DNA from: Bacteroidota bacterium
GTDB lineage: Bacteria; Bacteroidota; Bacteroidia; JACCXN01
Direction: 5' to 3'
NCBI GenBank assembly: GCA_013696965.1
Contig: JACCXN010000005.1
Location: forward strand, 1-64,000
DNA: 64,000 bases
Below the pieces are notes generated by a model that did no database searches, had not been told where the DNA came from, and worked only from the letters and a program-made list of their open reading frames with translations. The position numbers and the translations under genes are program-made. Shown piece after piece: positions 55,478 through 64,000 of this stretch (positions are counted from its first letter, which is position 1; each line of letters starts with the position of its first letter).

Positions 55478-56146
55478 ATGAATACTTACACGGAAGAAAA
55501 TTATTTAAAGGCTATTTATAAGCTTTCCAAATCCCATGATGATGGGGTTAACACCAATGCCATTGCCGATTTGTTGAAGACTAAGGCAAGTTCGGTAACT
55601 GACATGATTAAGAAATTAAATGAAAAAAATCTTCTCAACTATGTTAAATATCAAGGAGTAACACTAACACCTGAGGGTGAAAAAGTTGCTGTAAAGATTA
55701 TCCGAAAACACCGGTTGTGGGAATATTTCCTAGTGAATTGTTTGAACTTCAAATGGGATGAAGTACATGATATAGCGGAAGAACTTGAGCATATTAATTC
55801 AGATAAATTAATTAATAACCTCGATAAATTTTTAGACCATCCTAAATTCGATCCACATGGAGATCCCATTCCAGATAAGGATGGAAATATATATGAGCAC
55901 AAAGAAGTTTCCCTTGCTGATTTAGAGGATAAGCGATCAGGAATAATTGTAGGGGTAAAAGATCACTCAACACAGTTTTTAAAATACCTGGAAGGAATTC
56001 ATTTGCTTTTAGGAACAAAAGTAAAGATTATTAAAAAATTCGAATACGATGATTCTATCCTGGTTTCCACCGGAGATAACAGGGAAATAATTGTTTCAAA
56101 CAAAGTCAGCAGAAATCTATACATAAAAAAATCAATACCTAAATAA
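55478..56146 (+). CDS. DtxR/MntR-family metal-dependent transcriptional regulator
   Basis: This 222-residue repressor has an N-terminal winged helix (about 1-65; LLKTKASSVTDMIKKLNEKNL), and a dimerisation and metal-binding domain (about 66-140) with the ligands typical of the family (HRLWEYFLVNCL, EVHDIAEELEHI, HPKFDPHGDPIPD). A C-terminal FeoA/SH3-like domain covers about 150-222. The metal, Mn2+ or Fe2+, cannot be decided from sequence. A palindromic operator lies in the divergent promoter, and a ZIP transporter gene begins 2 bp after its stop. Confidence 0.93.
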   Translation: MNTYTEENYLKAIYKLSKSHDDGVNTNAIADLLKTKASSVTDMIKKLNEKNLLNYVKYQGVTLTPEGEKVAVKIIRKHRLWEYFLVNCLNFKWDEVHDIAEELEHINSDKLINNLDKFLDHPKFDPHGDPIPDKDGNIYEHKEVSLADLEDKRSGIIVGVKDHSTQFLKYLEGIHLLLGTKVKIIKKFEYDDSILVSTGDNREIIVSNKVSRNLYIKKSIPK

Positions 56147-56148
56147 GC

Positions 56149-56973
56149 ATGTTTGAAGCAGCCAAAATTTGGTTTATTGATCTTTCCCCTGTTTTCCAAG
56201 CACTTTTGGCAACCATTTTCACCTGGTTGTTAACCGCTTTTGGAGCCTCTTTTGTTTTCTTTTTCAAAAGCATGAATCGCAAGTTCATGGATGGAATGCT
56301 TGGTTTTACTGGGGGGGTAATGGTCGCAGCAAGCTTTTGGTCCTTGCTCTCTCCTGCAATAGCAATGTCTGAGGATCTTTATGTGCCTACCTGGTTTCCT
56401 GCGGCAGCTGGTTTTTTAGCAGGTGCTTTGTTTATTTATTCATTGGATAAAGTACTTCCTCATTTACACATAAATTTTAAACCATCGGAAAGTGAGGGTA
56501 TAAAAACGGACTGGCACCGTTCAACGCTTCTTGTTCTTGCAATTACCCTGCACAATATTCCAGAAGGACTTGCTATTGGAATTGCTTTTGGCGCTGTTGC
56601 AGCAGGAATTCCGCATGCTGAAATGGGTGCTGCTGTGGCCCTAGCACTTGGAATTGGCTTGCAAAACTTCCCGGAAGGCATGGCAGTTTCCATGCCCCTT
56701 AGAAGACAAGGCCTTTCTCGTTTTAAAAGTTTTTGGTTCGGTCAGCTTTCTGCCATTGTTGAACCCGTTGCAGGAGTATTGGGTGCAATTGCTGTAATTT
56801 ATGCCCAGCCCATTTTACCTTATGCTCTTGCTTTTGCAGCAGGGGCAATGGTTTATGTGGTTGTGGAGGAAGTAATACCTGAATCACAAAGGGATAAATA
56901 TACTGATACCTCTACGCTGGGTTTTATTGGTGGTTTTATTATTATGATGATTCTTGATGTTGGATTGTCTTAA
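56149..56973 (+). CDS. ZIP-family divalent metal transporter
   Basis: This 274-residue inner-membrane transporter has eight predicted helices, a histidine-containing variable loop (LPHLHINFKPSESEG) and the two signature helices TLHNIPEGLAIGIAFG (helix 4) and GLQNFPEGMAVSMPL (helix 5), whose His, Asn and Glu residues line the metal path. It is co-transcribed with the DtxR-type regulator (2-bp gap) and opposite the TonB receptor, giving an outer-membrane to cytoplasm metal import route under one regulator. Confidence 0.94.
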   Translation: MFEAAKIWFIDLSPVFQALLATIFTWLLTAFGASFVFFFKSMNRKFMDGMLGFTGGVMVAASFWSLLSPAIAMSEDLYVPTWFPAAAGFLAGALFIYSLDKVLPHLHINFKPSESEGIKTDWHRSTLLVLAITLHNIPEGLAIGIAFGAVAAGIPHAEMGAAVALALGIGLQNFPEGMAVSMPLRRQGLSRFKSFWFGQLSAIVEPVAGVLGAIAVIYAQPILPYALAFAAGAMVYVVVEEVIPESQRDKYTDTSTLGFIGGFIIMMILDVGLS

Positions 56974-57263
56974 AAAACCAAAGAAGGATAATAGCAATTG
57001 GAGATTTTAAAGAAGTTTTTTAAGATTAAGCATTTAGTAATTCTTTTTGCCTTTTGTGTTTATTTTGATACTTTTTTATAGTTCTTTTTATTAAAATTGG
57101 GGCTTTTTAAAGGATTCCAAATAAATGATTTCATATCAATCCTTGATTCCCGCTATTAATGTATTAGTTTTGCAAAAGGGAAACACACACTTCATTTTTC
57201 TCTGATACAGTTCAGCACTAAAATAAAACTTGTAACTTGTAATATTCAAATTGCAATATCAAA

Positions 57264-57728
57264 ATGGAAAAGGATAAGCATAAAACGATAATAAATATAA
57301 AAAACAGGAGAGCTTCTTTTGAATATGAGTTTTTGGATGTTTATGTAGCGGGTATTCAGTTAACAGGAACTGAAATTAAATCGATAAGAGATAGCAAAGC
57401 AAATATTACAGATGGTTTTTGCATTTTTTTAAAAGATGAACTTTGGGCAAGAAATATTCATATTGCAGAATATAAGGAAGGTTCATACAACAACCATGAA
57501 CCCAAGCGCGACCGAAAGCTGCTTCTTAACAAGGGTGAACTAAAAAAACTAGCCAATAAAACAAAAGACAAGGGCTTAACCATTGTCCCTTTGAGGTTGT
57601 TTATAAACAATAAAGGTTTTGCCAAACTGGAAATTGCCCTTGCAAAAGGAAAAAAATTATTCGATAAACGTGAGAGTTTAAAAGAAAAGGATACCAAAAG
57701 GCAAATAGACAGACTATTAAAGGAGTAG
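57264..57728 (+). CDS. smpB: SsrA-binding protein SmpB
   Basis: SmpB (154 residues) binds tmRNA and delivers it to stalled ribosomes in trans-translation. Motifs: [49 protein letters not shown] and the basic C-terminal tail [20 protein letters not shown]. Length is normal. The gene is flanked by 290 bp of featureless spacer upstream and converges on a T9SS cargo gene downstream. The ssrA gene itself is not in the window. Confidence 0.97.
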   Translation: MEKDKHKTIINIKNRRASFEYEFLDVYVAGIQLTGTEIKSIRDSKANITDGFCIFLKDELWARNIHIAEYKEGSYNNHEPKRDRKLLLNKGELKKLANKTKDKGLTIVPLRLFINNKGFAKLEIALAKGKKLFDKRESLKEKDTKRQIDRLLKE

Positions 57729-57760
57729 ATACGCTTTGATTGACAGTAAAGCTTTTTTAC

Positions 57761-58930
57761 TTACCTAACAATTAGTTTTTTATTGTACAAATCATTATTC
57801 ATTGAACCAGTAATAAGATAAACTCCACTTGGCAATCGATCATAGGGATCAATAGCAACAACAGTCTTATTATTATCAAGAACAATTACCTTTGAATAAT
57901 ATTCCCTACCAGACATATCAACAACCACGATTAAAATCTCTTTATTTAATTCTCCTGCAATTAAAATATTTAGTGCTGATCCAATAGGGGCCGGATTAGG
58001 AAAAACACTAAAGGAGGCCATTTCTTTTTTATCAAAATTAACAGCAACTAAATCAGAAAAACTAAACTTTCCATCATAATCGGTTTGCTTGAGCCTATAA
58101 TAAGACAAACCAGGGAAGGGATGCAAATCGTTTTGGGAATATGAAATTATTTGCCTGCTATTTCCAGCCGCTTTCAGCTTATGAACTTCTGTAAATTCTA
58201 TTCCGTCTGTGGTTTTCTCAATGGTAAAAAAATCATTGTTTGTTTCGGAAGCAGTTACCCATTTAAGAACTATACTGTTATCATGGGAAAAAGCCTCAAA
58301 ACTTAATAATTCAATGGGTAATGTTATTGAAAAGGTACAAGGATTTCCTTCACAACAATTTGATCCTGAACAACCAAAAGTTGTTCCTGTATTGTTAATT
58401 GTTCCTTCAACTGAAAGTGAGCCATTACCAGAAATATCTCCCCCATTACCATTATTAAAATTTCCTGAAACGGAAATGGCTCCGTTAAAAGTAACATTCG
58501 AACTGTTGTTGTTATTGGTCAAATTACCTGTTACAATCAACACACCAGTGCTCTCAACATTTATAATACTTCCATTTGCAAAGGAAATATTTCTTGTAGT
58601 GACTGTACCACCAATGTTTAAAGTTCCTCCTGTTTTAATTTCAATATCACTTGTTCCATTTCCTGTTAAAAAAGATCCTGTATTAACAGTTAAGGAAGCC
58701 ACATTGCCAGATCCAATAATAATGAGTGTTGAAAAAGTAATGTTATTGCCATTTCCAATAATTACGATATCATTATTATTAGGGATACAGCTACAGGAAG
58801 GGCCTACATGAGAAACTATTGACCAGGTTCCAGTGGTTCCATAAGGACCATTAGCTCTTGAGTAAAGAGTTGCAGAAAATACTGAAGGAATTAGTAAAAT
58901 CAAGCAAAATGATAAATATATATTTTTCAT
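57761..58930 (-). CDS. Secreted protein with T9SS type A sorting domain
   Basis: This 389-residue exported protein has a signal peptide (1-19, ending VFSA). A repetitive Gly/Asn/Thr-rich region of beta-helix-like strands follows (about 45-185), with a Cys cluster near 193-202 (FGCSGSNCCEGNPC). A linker typical of Bacteroidota secreted proteins follows (LPIELLSFEAFSHDNSIVLK, WVTASETNNDFFTIEK). The C-terminal ~80 residues are a sorting domain (SVFPNPAPIG, DPYDRLPSGVYLITG, ending KKLIVR). Probable cell-surface or released adhesin-like protein. Function unknown. Confidence 0.88.
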   Translation of the reverse strand: MKNIYLSFCLILLIPSVFSATLYSRANGPYGTTGTWSIVSHVGPSCSCIPNNNDIVIIGNGNNITFSTLIIIGSGNVASLTVNTGSFLTGNGTSDIEIKTGGTLNIGGTVTTRNISFANGSIINVESTGVLIVTGNLTNNNNSSNVTFNGAISVSGNFNNGNGGDISGNGSLSVEGTINNTGTTFGCSGSNCCEGNPCTFSITLPIELLSFEAFSHDNSIVLKWVTASETNNDFFTIEKTTDGIEFTEVHKLKAAGNSRQIISYSQNDLHPFPGLSYYRLKQTDYDGKFSFSDLVAVNFDKKEMASFSVFPNPAPIGSALNILIAGELNKEILIVVVDMSGREYYSKVIVLDNNKTVVAIDPYDRLPSGVYLITGSMNNDLYNKKLIVR

Positions 58931-59152
58931 ATGGATATAATTATTCGTTAATTAATTATTCCTCTAAGGAACTCATGAGTGCTAAAGCATTTTTATTTAT
59001 TTGACATCCCAATTTATTGTGAGTCATGTAATTATCATTAGTACTTGTGCATGACTATTCTCATAAGCTGCAATTGTTGAATATTGCAAAAAAAGTGTAA
59101 GAATAAACTAATATACCGCAAAATATAAAAAATGTTTGACAAAGGAAATTAT

Positions 59153-59188
59153 TTTTATCATATAAAAAAGTGTTTTTATATGATAAAA
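59153..59188. terminator. Perfect 16-bp AT-rich inverted repeat, possible terminator
   Basis: TTTTATCATATAAAAA (59153-59168), a loop AGTG, and its exact complement (59173-59188) form a 36-base hairpin. It lies 22 bp downstream of the minus-strand glycosyltransferase gene, so a transcription-terminating role is likely. The stem is almost pure A/T, unlike a classic GC-rich terminator, and an operator role cannot be excluded. Confidence 0.5.
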
Positions 59189-59209
59189 CTCCAATACCTT
59201 TTCATAGTC

Positions 59210-60448
59210 TCACTTTCCTTTAATATCCAATTTCCTGTATTTTATAATCATTTTTTCCAATTCCAATTTTGAAAACTCCTTTTTGTGAATTTGTTCAAGC
59301 AAGTTTTGGGAGGCTGCATGTAACTCTATATTGGAAAAATAATTATCTCGCATAAAGTGGACGAATTTCAAAGCTCTGAATCCATCAAACCAGGTATAAA
59401 ACCTTTTTCTAAAGGAATTTAGGTCTTTACTATTTTCTCTGATTTCATAGACTTTATCTTTAAAGTTAGAATCCATAAGAAATGCAACAATGGGATCTGA
59501 AAATTCCTGAAAAGTGGTTGATGTATATAATCCATCCACATGCTCCAAAAAGAATTTCATCTCCTGGAATACTTTAGGGTTGTATGTGAGAAAATATTCA
59601 GTTTTATTTTCTATCCAACTGTTTATTGCCCTTCCTGTACCAAAGGGTACCCTTGTGGATGATCTGGGAGATGGAATTATTCTTGTTGCATTAAGTTCAG
59701 TGAATGCACCAAGAGGAATTATTTTATGTAAAAAATAAAAATCTTCTCCTGCTTTTCTTTTATTCATCCCTCCCTGCTTTTGATAAACATCAGTGCGTAC
59801 TGCCATGGAAGAGCCAATTGTATGGTAGGCAAAAGGATGCCCTGCGAAACGTAATCCCGCTATATAATATCTTAAATGGAGTTCATAGTTTAGAATTCCT
59901 TCATATACTTCATGTGTAAATTCATCACCGGATAAGGGATGTTCAAAATAAATTGAACAAGCCATTGTTTTGGGATTTATCTTGAAATGGTATTCAATTG
60001 CGGTAAAATAATTGGTATCACAGGTTGAATCTGCATCAAAACAACAAATAATTCCTTTGTTATTCTTTGTAATAAGGAATCTTCTAACGGCTTCATCCAT
60101 TCCAATTTTTCGAGCCAGGCCAACCCCTGCAAATTTTGAAGGTAAATCGCAGGCTATAATAATTTTAAAATCAAGCCTTTTATCCTGGTTTGTATCTATC
60201 CATTCCTTTACCTGAGTAATCATTTTCTGTGTTTCTTTCCTTATGGGCTCTTGTGCGTCAATGGAATGATTAACAACAACAATAACCTCAACAGAACATT
60301 GAGGTTTTATACAATTCTTAAGGGAAATTAACGATTTTAGCAATTGTGGTTCGCAAAAAGCTGGAATTACAACAACAATTCCTAGATCGTGTTCAGGTTT
60401 TTTAACTATTTTTTTTGAATAAAAGGTATGTTTCTCCAGATAATCCAT
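59210..60448 (-). CDS. Glycosyltransferase family 2
   Basis: This 412-residue GT-A enzyme without a signal peptide opens VVIPAFCEPQLLKSLISL and has a DAD metal site (CFDADSTCDTNYF) near residue 140. Membrane segments are not obvious, so it may be a peripheral cytoplasmic enzyme acting in polysaccharide or glycolipid synthesis. The donor and acceptor are unknown. It is a singleton, with a perfect hairpin just downstream. Confidence 0.85.
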   Translation of the reverse strand: MDYLEKHTFYSKKIVKKPEHDLGIVVVIPAFCEPQLLKSLISLKNCIKPQCSVEVIVVVNHSIDAQEPIRKETQKMITQVKEWIDTNQDKRLDFKIIIACDLPSKFAGVGLARKIGMDEAVRRFLITKNNKGIICCFDADSTCDTNYFTAIEYHFKINPKTMACSIYFEHPLSGDEFTHEVYEGILNYELHLRYYIAGLRFAGHPFAYHTIGSSMAVRTDVYQKQGGMNKRKAGEDFYFLHKIIPLGAFTELNATRIIPSPRSSTRVPFGTGRAINSWIENKTEYFLTYNPKVFQEMKFFLEHVDGLYTSTTFQEFSDPIVAFLMDSNFKDKVYEIRENSKDLNSFRKRFYTWFDGFRALKFVHFMRDNYFSNIELHAASQNLLEQIHKKEFSKLELEKMIIKYRKLDIKGK

Positions 60449-60557
60449 GGAAGTAATGACAAAAAGTGATTTGAGGCTAAAATTTAAGGTCTGATTCAGT
60501 ATTTATTTCAGGTTGCCTATACCTCAGTTTGTTAATGAAATTCAAAAGGAATACTAA

Positions 60558-61211
60558 TTAGGGTGCAATTCGCTCTATTTGCCATTGCTCATTTTCATTT
60601 ATAAAATATCTTATACGGTCGTGCAAACGGCTTGGTCGACCCTGCCAAAATTCAATTTTTTCAGGTTTAACAATATATCCACCCCAATGAGGAGGGCGTG
60701 GGATTTCTTTGTCCTGAAATTTATTCGTTATGTCCTGAACAAGTTTATCAAGTGCTTCTCTGTTTTCAACTACAGAGCTTTGAACAGAAGCCCATGCACC
60801 AATTTGAGAACCTTTTGGACGATTGTTAAAATACAAATCAGAATCCTCAGTTATTTGTTTTTGGGCAATACCTTGTATTCTTATTTGCCTTTCCATTTGA
60901 GGCCAAAAAAAATTCATGCAAATTTTTGGATTTACTTCAATGTCTCTGCCCTTTTGGCTGTGGTAGTTGGTATAAAAAACAAAGCCATGCGTACTAAAAT
61001 CGCGTAAGTATAAAATCCTCAAAGAAGGCTGACCATGTTCAGAAACTGTGGCAAGGTCGAATGCATTAAATTCAGGAATCTGGGCTTGCATTGCTTCATT
61101 AAACCATTGTTCAAACTGTATCACTGGGTTTTTATTCACTGATTGTTCATTTAATGACTGGAGAGAGAAATCCTTTCTTAGTTTATTAATGTGTTCTCTT
61201 AGATTATCCAT
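60558..61211 (-). CDS. pdxH: Pyridoxamine 5'-phosphate oxidase
   Basis: PdxH (217 residues) is the FMN enzyme that oxidises pyridoxine- or pyridoxamine-5'-phosphate to pyridoxal phosphate. Motifs include ATVSEHGQPSLRILYLRDF, VFYTNYHSQKGRDI, FNNRPKGSQIGAWAS, WGGYIVKPEKIEFWQGRPSRLHDR and RIAP at the terminus. Length is normal and no catalytic feature is missing. Confidence 0.96.
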   Translation of the reverse strand: MDNLREHINKLRKDFSLQSLNEQSVNKNPVIQFEQWFNEAMQAQIPEFNAFDLATVSEHGQPSLRILYLRDFSTHGFVFYTNYHSQKGRDIEVNPKICMNFFWPQMERQIRIQGIAQKQITEDSDLYFNNRPKGSQIGAWASVQSSVVENREALDKLVQDITNKFQDKEIPRPPHWGGYIVKPEKIEFWQGRPSRLHDRIRYFINENEQWQIERIAP

Positions 61212-61427
61212 TTTAAAATGTTTGGTGCTGAAGGTACAAAGTTAGTAGTTGTATGGAATGTTAAATAAACAAAAATTAAAAAAAAGATTAAAGCTGATCA
61301 TAAAGTGCCCATTGGATACTTAATTTTCCTGGTTCAAATTATAATAAAGCAAAGAATAAAAGTAAATATATCGCTTATATTTGGCCAAAAAACGCATAAC
61401 CATTCAGGTTAAAAAAAACAATCACTT

Positions 61428-62012
61428 ATGAAATTATCGCCAGAATTACAATTTAACACTTCCATGGAATGGGTAAAAGCAGTGCTTTCGGATTTAGAAG
61501 GATTTTTACAGGATCATGCCGATTGTGAACGCAAGGCATCAGCCATGGCAATGAGTTTTGTTGCTAAATGTCCGGATAAGGTGGAAATAATTCCCGAATT
61601 AATAGAGACTGCTTTGGAGGAGATGGAACATTTTAAAATGGTATACCAGATTATGGAAAAACGTGGAATAAGGCTAAAGGCAGAAATACCAAAGGATTCC
61701 TATATACAACAGCTATTGGCTCTTTGCAGAAATACTCCAGATGAAAGGCTAATGGACAGAATGTTACTGGCATCAATTATTGAATGCAGGGGAGCTGAAA
61801 GGTTCCGGCTGGTGGCAGAAAACATAATAGATGCAGAACTAAAAACATTTTATAAAATGCTTTGGATTTCGGAAGCAAAACACGGCAATATTTTTGTAAA
61901 AATGATATTAAACTACCAGGATGAAAAGGAGGTTTATGAGCGCTTGGATTATCTGGTTGCAAAAGAAGCAGAAATTTGTAGGCTATTGCCAATAAGAGCT
62001 GCCCTTCATTGA
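61428..62012 (+). CDS. miaE: tRNA-(ms2io6A)-hydroxylase-like diiron protein
   Basis: This 194-residue ferritin-fold non-heme diiron enzyme has ligand residues in DHADCERKASAMAMSF, ETALEEMEHFKMV, IIECRGAERFRLV and SEAKHGNIF, which is the MiaE spacing of Glu and ExxH motifs. In enterics MiaE hydroxylates ms2i6A at tRNA position 37. Whether this organism has the full pathway cannot be judged here, though a different methylthiotransferase (MtaB) is in the window. The yqgE gene follows after 29 bp. Confidence 0.92.
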   Translation: MKLSPELQFNTSMEWVKAVLSDLEGFLQDHADCERKASAMAMSFVAKCPDKVEIIPELIETALEEMEHFKMVYQIMEKRGIRLKAEIPKDSYIQQLLALCRNTPDERLMDRMLLASIIECRGAERFRLVAENIIDAELKTFYKMLWISEAKHGNIFVKMILNYQDEKEVYERLDYLVAKEAEICRLLPIRAALH

Positions 62013-62041
62013 AAATATTTAAAAACTAAAAAACATTAGTT

Positions 62042-62608
62042 ATGGGGTTAAGTAATATAAATCCAGGTCAAGGAAAACTTCTTATTTCAGAACCATTTTT
62101 ACACGATCCCTACTTTCAGCGTTCTGTAATTTTAATCACTGAATATAGTCCAGAAACCGGTGCCAGCGGTTTAATTTTAAATAAACCAATTGATTTATCT
62201 TTAAATGAGGGTTTAACCGATTTTCCTCCCTATGATGGGCAGGTTTATCTTGGAGGACCAATTCACAAGGATAATTTGTTCTTTATTCATACCCTTGGGG
62301 AAAAAGTTGAAGATTGTGTGGAAATAATTCCAAACTTATATTGGGGAGGGAATTTTGAAATCATAAAGTCTTTAATTGCATCAAACCAAATAAGAGAAAA
62401 TCAAATACGATTTTTTGCAGGCTATTCAGGCTGGGAACCAAGGCAATTAGAAAGGGAAATAGATGAGCAAGCATGGATAGTGACTAACGCTGATGTAAAC
62501 CAAATTATGAATACCAGGAATGATTCCATGTGGTCAGAAGTACTTAAAAAAATGGGAACTGAATATGCTATTCTAGCCAATTTCCCAGTTGATCCCAGCC
62601 TTAATTAA
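62042..62608 (+). CDS. YqgE/AlgH family protein
   Basis: This 188-residue member of the YqgE/AlgH (DUF179) family has the N-terminal GQGKLLISEPFLHDPYFQRS, GASGLILNKPIDL, VYLGGPIHKDNLFFIHT and the FAGYSGWEPRQLEREI signature. Function is unresolved; the old link to alginate regulation is weak. Probably in an operon with the miaE-like gene. Confidence 0.94.
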   Translation: MGLSNINPGQGKLLISEPFLHDPYFQRSVILITEYSPETGASGLILNKPIDLSLNEGLTDFPPYDGQVYLGGPIHKDNLFFIHTLGEKVEDCVEIIPNLYWGGNFEIIKSLIASNQIRENQIRFFAGYSGWEPRQLEREIDEQAWIVTNADVNQIMNTRNDSMWSEVLKKMGTEYAILANFPVDPSLN

Positions 62609-63004
62609 GGAAAAATGAATGGAGGCATTTAAAGCAAATCAAAGGAGGGCTTTTAAGCATTTTTATAATTGGGGAAATTAATTGCCTGAATTTAGATGCT
62701 TATGGCTAAGCCTTTTAATTAAAGCAAAAGTTGATTGACAAATTTAAGATTAATTGCTCTATTTTTCAACTGATATAATTTTGAAGGGAAGGGAAATTTA
62801 AAAACTAGAGTTTATAGAGAATTAGGGTTTAATTGGGAAGTGGTAGGATAAAATAAATCTAAAAATTTCGAAAATTTTCATAAAGGAAAAAAAAAAGAAA
62901 AAAATCGTTTTATATTAACCTTTTCCTTTATTTGCATTGGAATTAATATTTACCACTAGCATTTGAGCTCCTAAAGTAGGAAAAAGTAGGAAAGGAATTT
63001 CAAA
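62609..63004. other. Intergenic region without a gene
   Basis: This stretch lies between the ends of two convergent genes. It is AT-rich with a long A run near 62885-62905 and a short direct repeat GTAGGAAAAAGTAGGAAAG near 62977-62995. No open frame longer than about 20 codons starting with ATG was recognised, and there is no stable hairpin. Confidence 0.45.
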
Positions 63005-63847
63005 TTATGAGCTAAGGTTAATAAGCAGTTGATTTAATTTTGAAGCAACAGGATGGAAATACCTCTTTTTGCCGAATCCCGCAATCCAACTTATACCGTT
63101 TATTGCATTTGTAAGAAACAGTTCATCTGCATTTAATAAATCATCAGGAGAAATTGCACACTCATAGACCTTACGGCCCTGAGAAAGAGCAAGTTCAATA
63201 ATTGTTTTACGCATTGTTCCGGCAACACACCCCTCTTCCAAGGAAGGGGTATATATTTTTCCGGATGAAACAAGAAAAAAATTAGAAGAAGTTGCTTCTG
63301 CGATGTTCCCTAATTCATTTAAAATTAAACAATCATCAAGGTTTTTTTCTATCTTATCCATTGAAGATAGCACAAAAAGCAAGGCATTGTTGGTTTTTAA
63401 ATTAGAGAGCAAATTCAAGGGTTTTCTGAATTTTTCATAAATATCAATGATTAACCCTGTTTTGTTCAAATTAAAACCATCTGTATACAATGCATTTGCT
63501 TCAATTAAATATTCCATTGAATTGTCAATGGGGGCGTAAAATCCTCCTTCTTTTCTAAAAAGTGTAACTCTAACCCTTGCATCGGCTAAAATTCCATTTT
63601 TTTTCAGTAACTCTTTAATTTGAATGCTTAAAAATTCTGCTGTAAAAAAAGCAGGTAATTGTATATTTAGAAAAGTCGCATCACGCATTAAACGCTCCAC
63701 ATGGTTGTTCAAAAAACAGATGTTATTTTTAATTACACGAACAGATTCAAAAATCCCATCTCCATATCTGAATGATCTGTTTTTAACTGAAAAAACAGGT
63801 TTGTCAGCTGGAATAAGCTCACCATTATACAGGATAAACTGCTGCAT
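63005..63847 (-). CDS. Class IV aminotransferase (branched-chain aminotransferase / aminodeoxychorismate lyase type)
   Basis: This 280-residue fold-type IV PLP enzyme begins YNGELIPADKPVFSVKNRSF and has RYGDGIFESVRV. The Schiff-base Lys is Lys151 in SNLKTNNALL, and the phosphate-binding NIAEATSSNFFLV and GCVAGTMRKTIIELA segments follow. Sequence does not distinguish 4-amino-4-deoxychorismate lyase from a branched-chain or D-amino-acid aminotransferase. Its start lies 3 bp from the stop of the rhomboid gene upstream, so the two form an operon. Confidence 0.93.
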   Translation of the reverse strand: MQQFILYNGELIPADKPVFSVKNRSFRYGDGIFESVRVIKNNICFLNNHVERLMRDATFLNIQLPAFFTAEFLSIQIKELLKKNGILADARVRVTLFRKEGGFYAPIDNSMEYLIEANALYTDGFNLNKTGLIIDIYEKFRKPLNLLSNLKTNNALLFVLSSMDKIEKNLDDCLILNELGNIAEATSSNFFLVSSGKIYTPSLEEGCVAGTMRKTIIELALSQGRKVYECAISPDDLLNADELFLTNAINGISWIAGFGKKRYFHPVASKLNQLLINLSS

Positions 63848-63850
63848 AGG

Positions 63851-64000
63851 CTAAATGAAATTTGCAATTTTATCTAAAAATTCCACAGCAAAGGAAGGCC
63901 TTATTGCAATGGTGAAAACAATTCCAAAGATGGCTCCCCAAAAGTGTGCATCGTGGTTGATATTGTCTTTTCCCCTTCGTCCCATATAAAAAGAATATCC
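63851..64000 (-). CDS. Rhomboid family protease, C-terminal fragment cut by window edge
   Basis: The last 49 codons of a minus-strand gene run to a TAG at 63851-63853. The peptide has GRRGKDNINHDAHFWGAIFG followed by a hydrophobic helix (IVFTIAIRPSFAVEFL). The HDAHFWGAIFG motif is the final transmembrane segment of rhomboid proteases, and its second His pairs with the serine that would lie outside the window. Co-directional with, and 3 bp from, the aminotransferase gene. Confidence 0.8.
   Translation of the reverse strand, partial: GYSFYMGRRGKDNINHDAHFWGAIFGIVFTIAIRPSFAVEFLDKIANFI

Noticed and set aside
58209-58811. 200-codon plus-strand open frame
   Set aside because: Antisense to the T9SS cargo protein. 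Its Pro/Val/Leu-rich composition is the complement of Gly/Asn/Thr-rich codons, and it has no signal, domain or own context.
1-64000. tRNA, rRNA, CRISPR array or prophage
   Set aside because: Scanning by eye showed no cloverleaf with CCA or T-loop signature, no rRNA-like blocks, no regularly spaced direct repeats with unique spacers and no phage structural genes. Short or degenerate examples could be missed without a search program.

Overview
The window is low-GC DNA (roughly one third G+C by eye) from a free-living member of the Bacteroidota. The evidence is two secreted proteins with type IX secretion (T9SS) C-terminal sorting domains, GldL/GldM-type and PorE-type proteins, a TonB receptor with a carboxypeptidase-regulatory-like N-terminus, a DUF5723 outer-membrane protein, DksA-like and DUF892 stress proteins, TAnnTTTG-type promoter boxes and few Shine-Dalgarno sequences. 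No rRNA, tRNA, CRISPR array, prophage or intact insertion sequence was seen. Gene density is high and the layout looks chromosomal.

Layout. 1-7000: a hairpin-rich leader with a terminator, uvrB with an overlapping lipoprotein gene, a secreted lysyl-endopeptidase-like protease, a tiny lipoprotein and an M48 (Ste24-like) protease. 7000-11700: an accessory, stress-flavoured stretch with a decayed fatty-acid-hydroxylase gene, tandem lmo0937-type membrane peptides, a DksA-like protein, a receiver-GAF-kinase protein whose receiver has lost its phospho-acceptor Asp, a coiled-coil lipoprotein and a nested inverted repeat. 11700-22900: housekeeping blocks (glycosyltransferase fusion-recR, a sodium:solute symporter, IMPase-nfeD, mtaB-lgt, an oligopeptide-binding lipoprotein). 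22900-31100: a second accessory stretch with a 233-bp MITE that has an 8-bp target duplication, small unknown ORFs, DUF892 and SDR stress proteins, a response regulator, and a five-PAS histidine kinase whose last ~170 bp is tandemly repeated twice more as decayed DNA.

31300-43100 is the most interesting region. An E2 acyltransferase gene is followed after 16 bp by a gldL-like gene, a gldM-like gene, a secreted beta-helix-like protein gene and three related TPR/PD40 genes; two of these have PorE architecture (TPR, PD40 propeller, carboxypeptidase-like domain, OmpA C-terminus) and one adds two SPOR-like domains. gldK and gldN are absent. This looks like a non-canonical inner-membrane motor with its own peptidoglycan-anchored periplasmic and outer-membrane partners, separate from the standard gldKLMN locus.

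43100-64000: a DnaQ-like exonuclease, a TPR histidine kinase, an acyltransferase, a DUF5723-kdsA-SDR-VOC cluster, a C1 peptidase, a divergent metal-uptake locus (TonB receptor / DtxR-type regulator / ZIP transporter) with a palindromic operator, smpB, a second T9SS cargo protein, a glycosyltransferase, pdxH, a miaE-like gene, a yqgE/AlgH gene, a class IV aminotransferase, and the 3' end of a rhomboid protease gene cut by the window edge.
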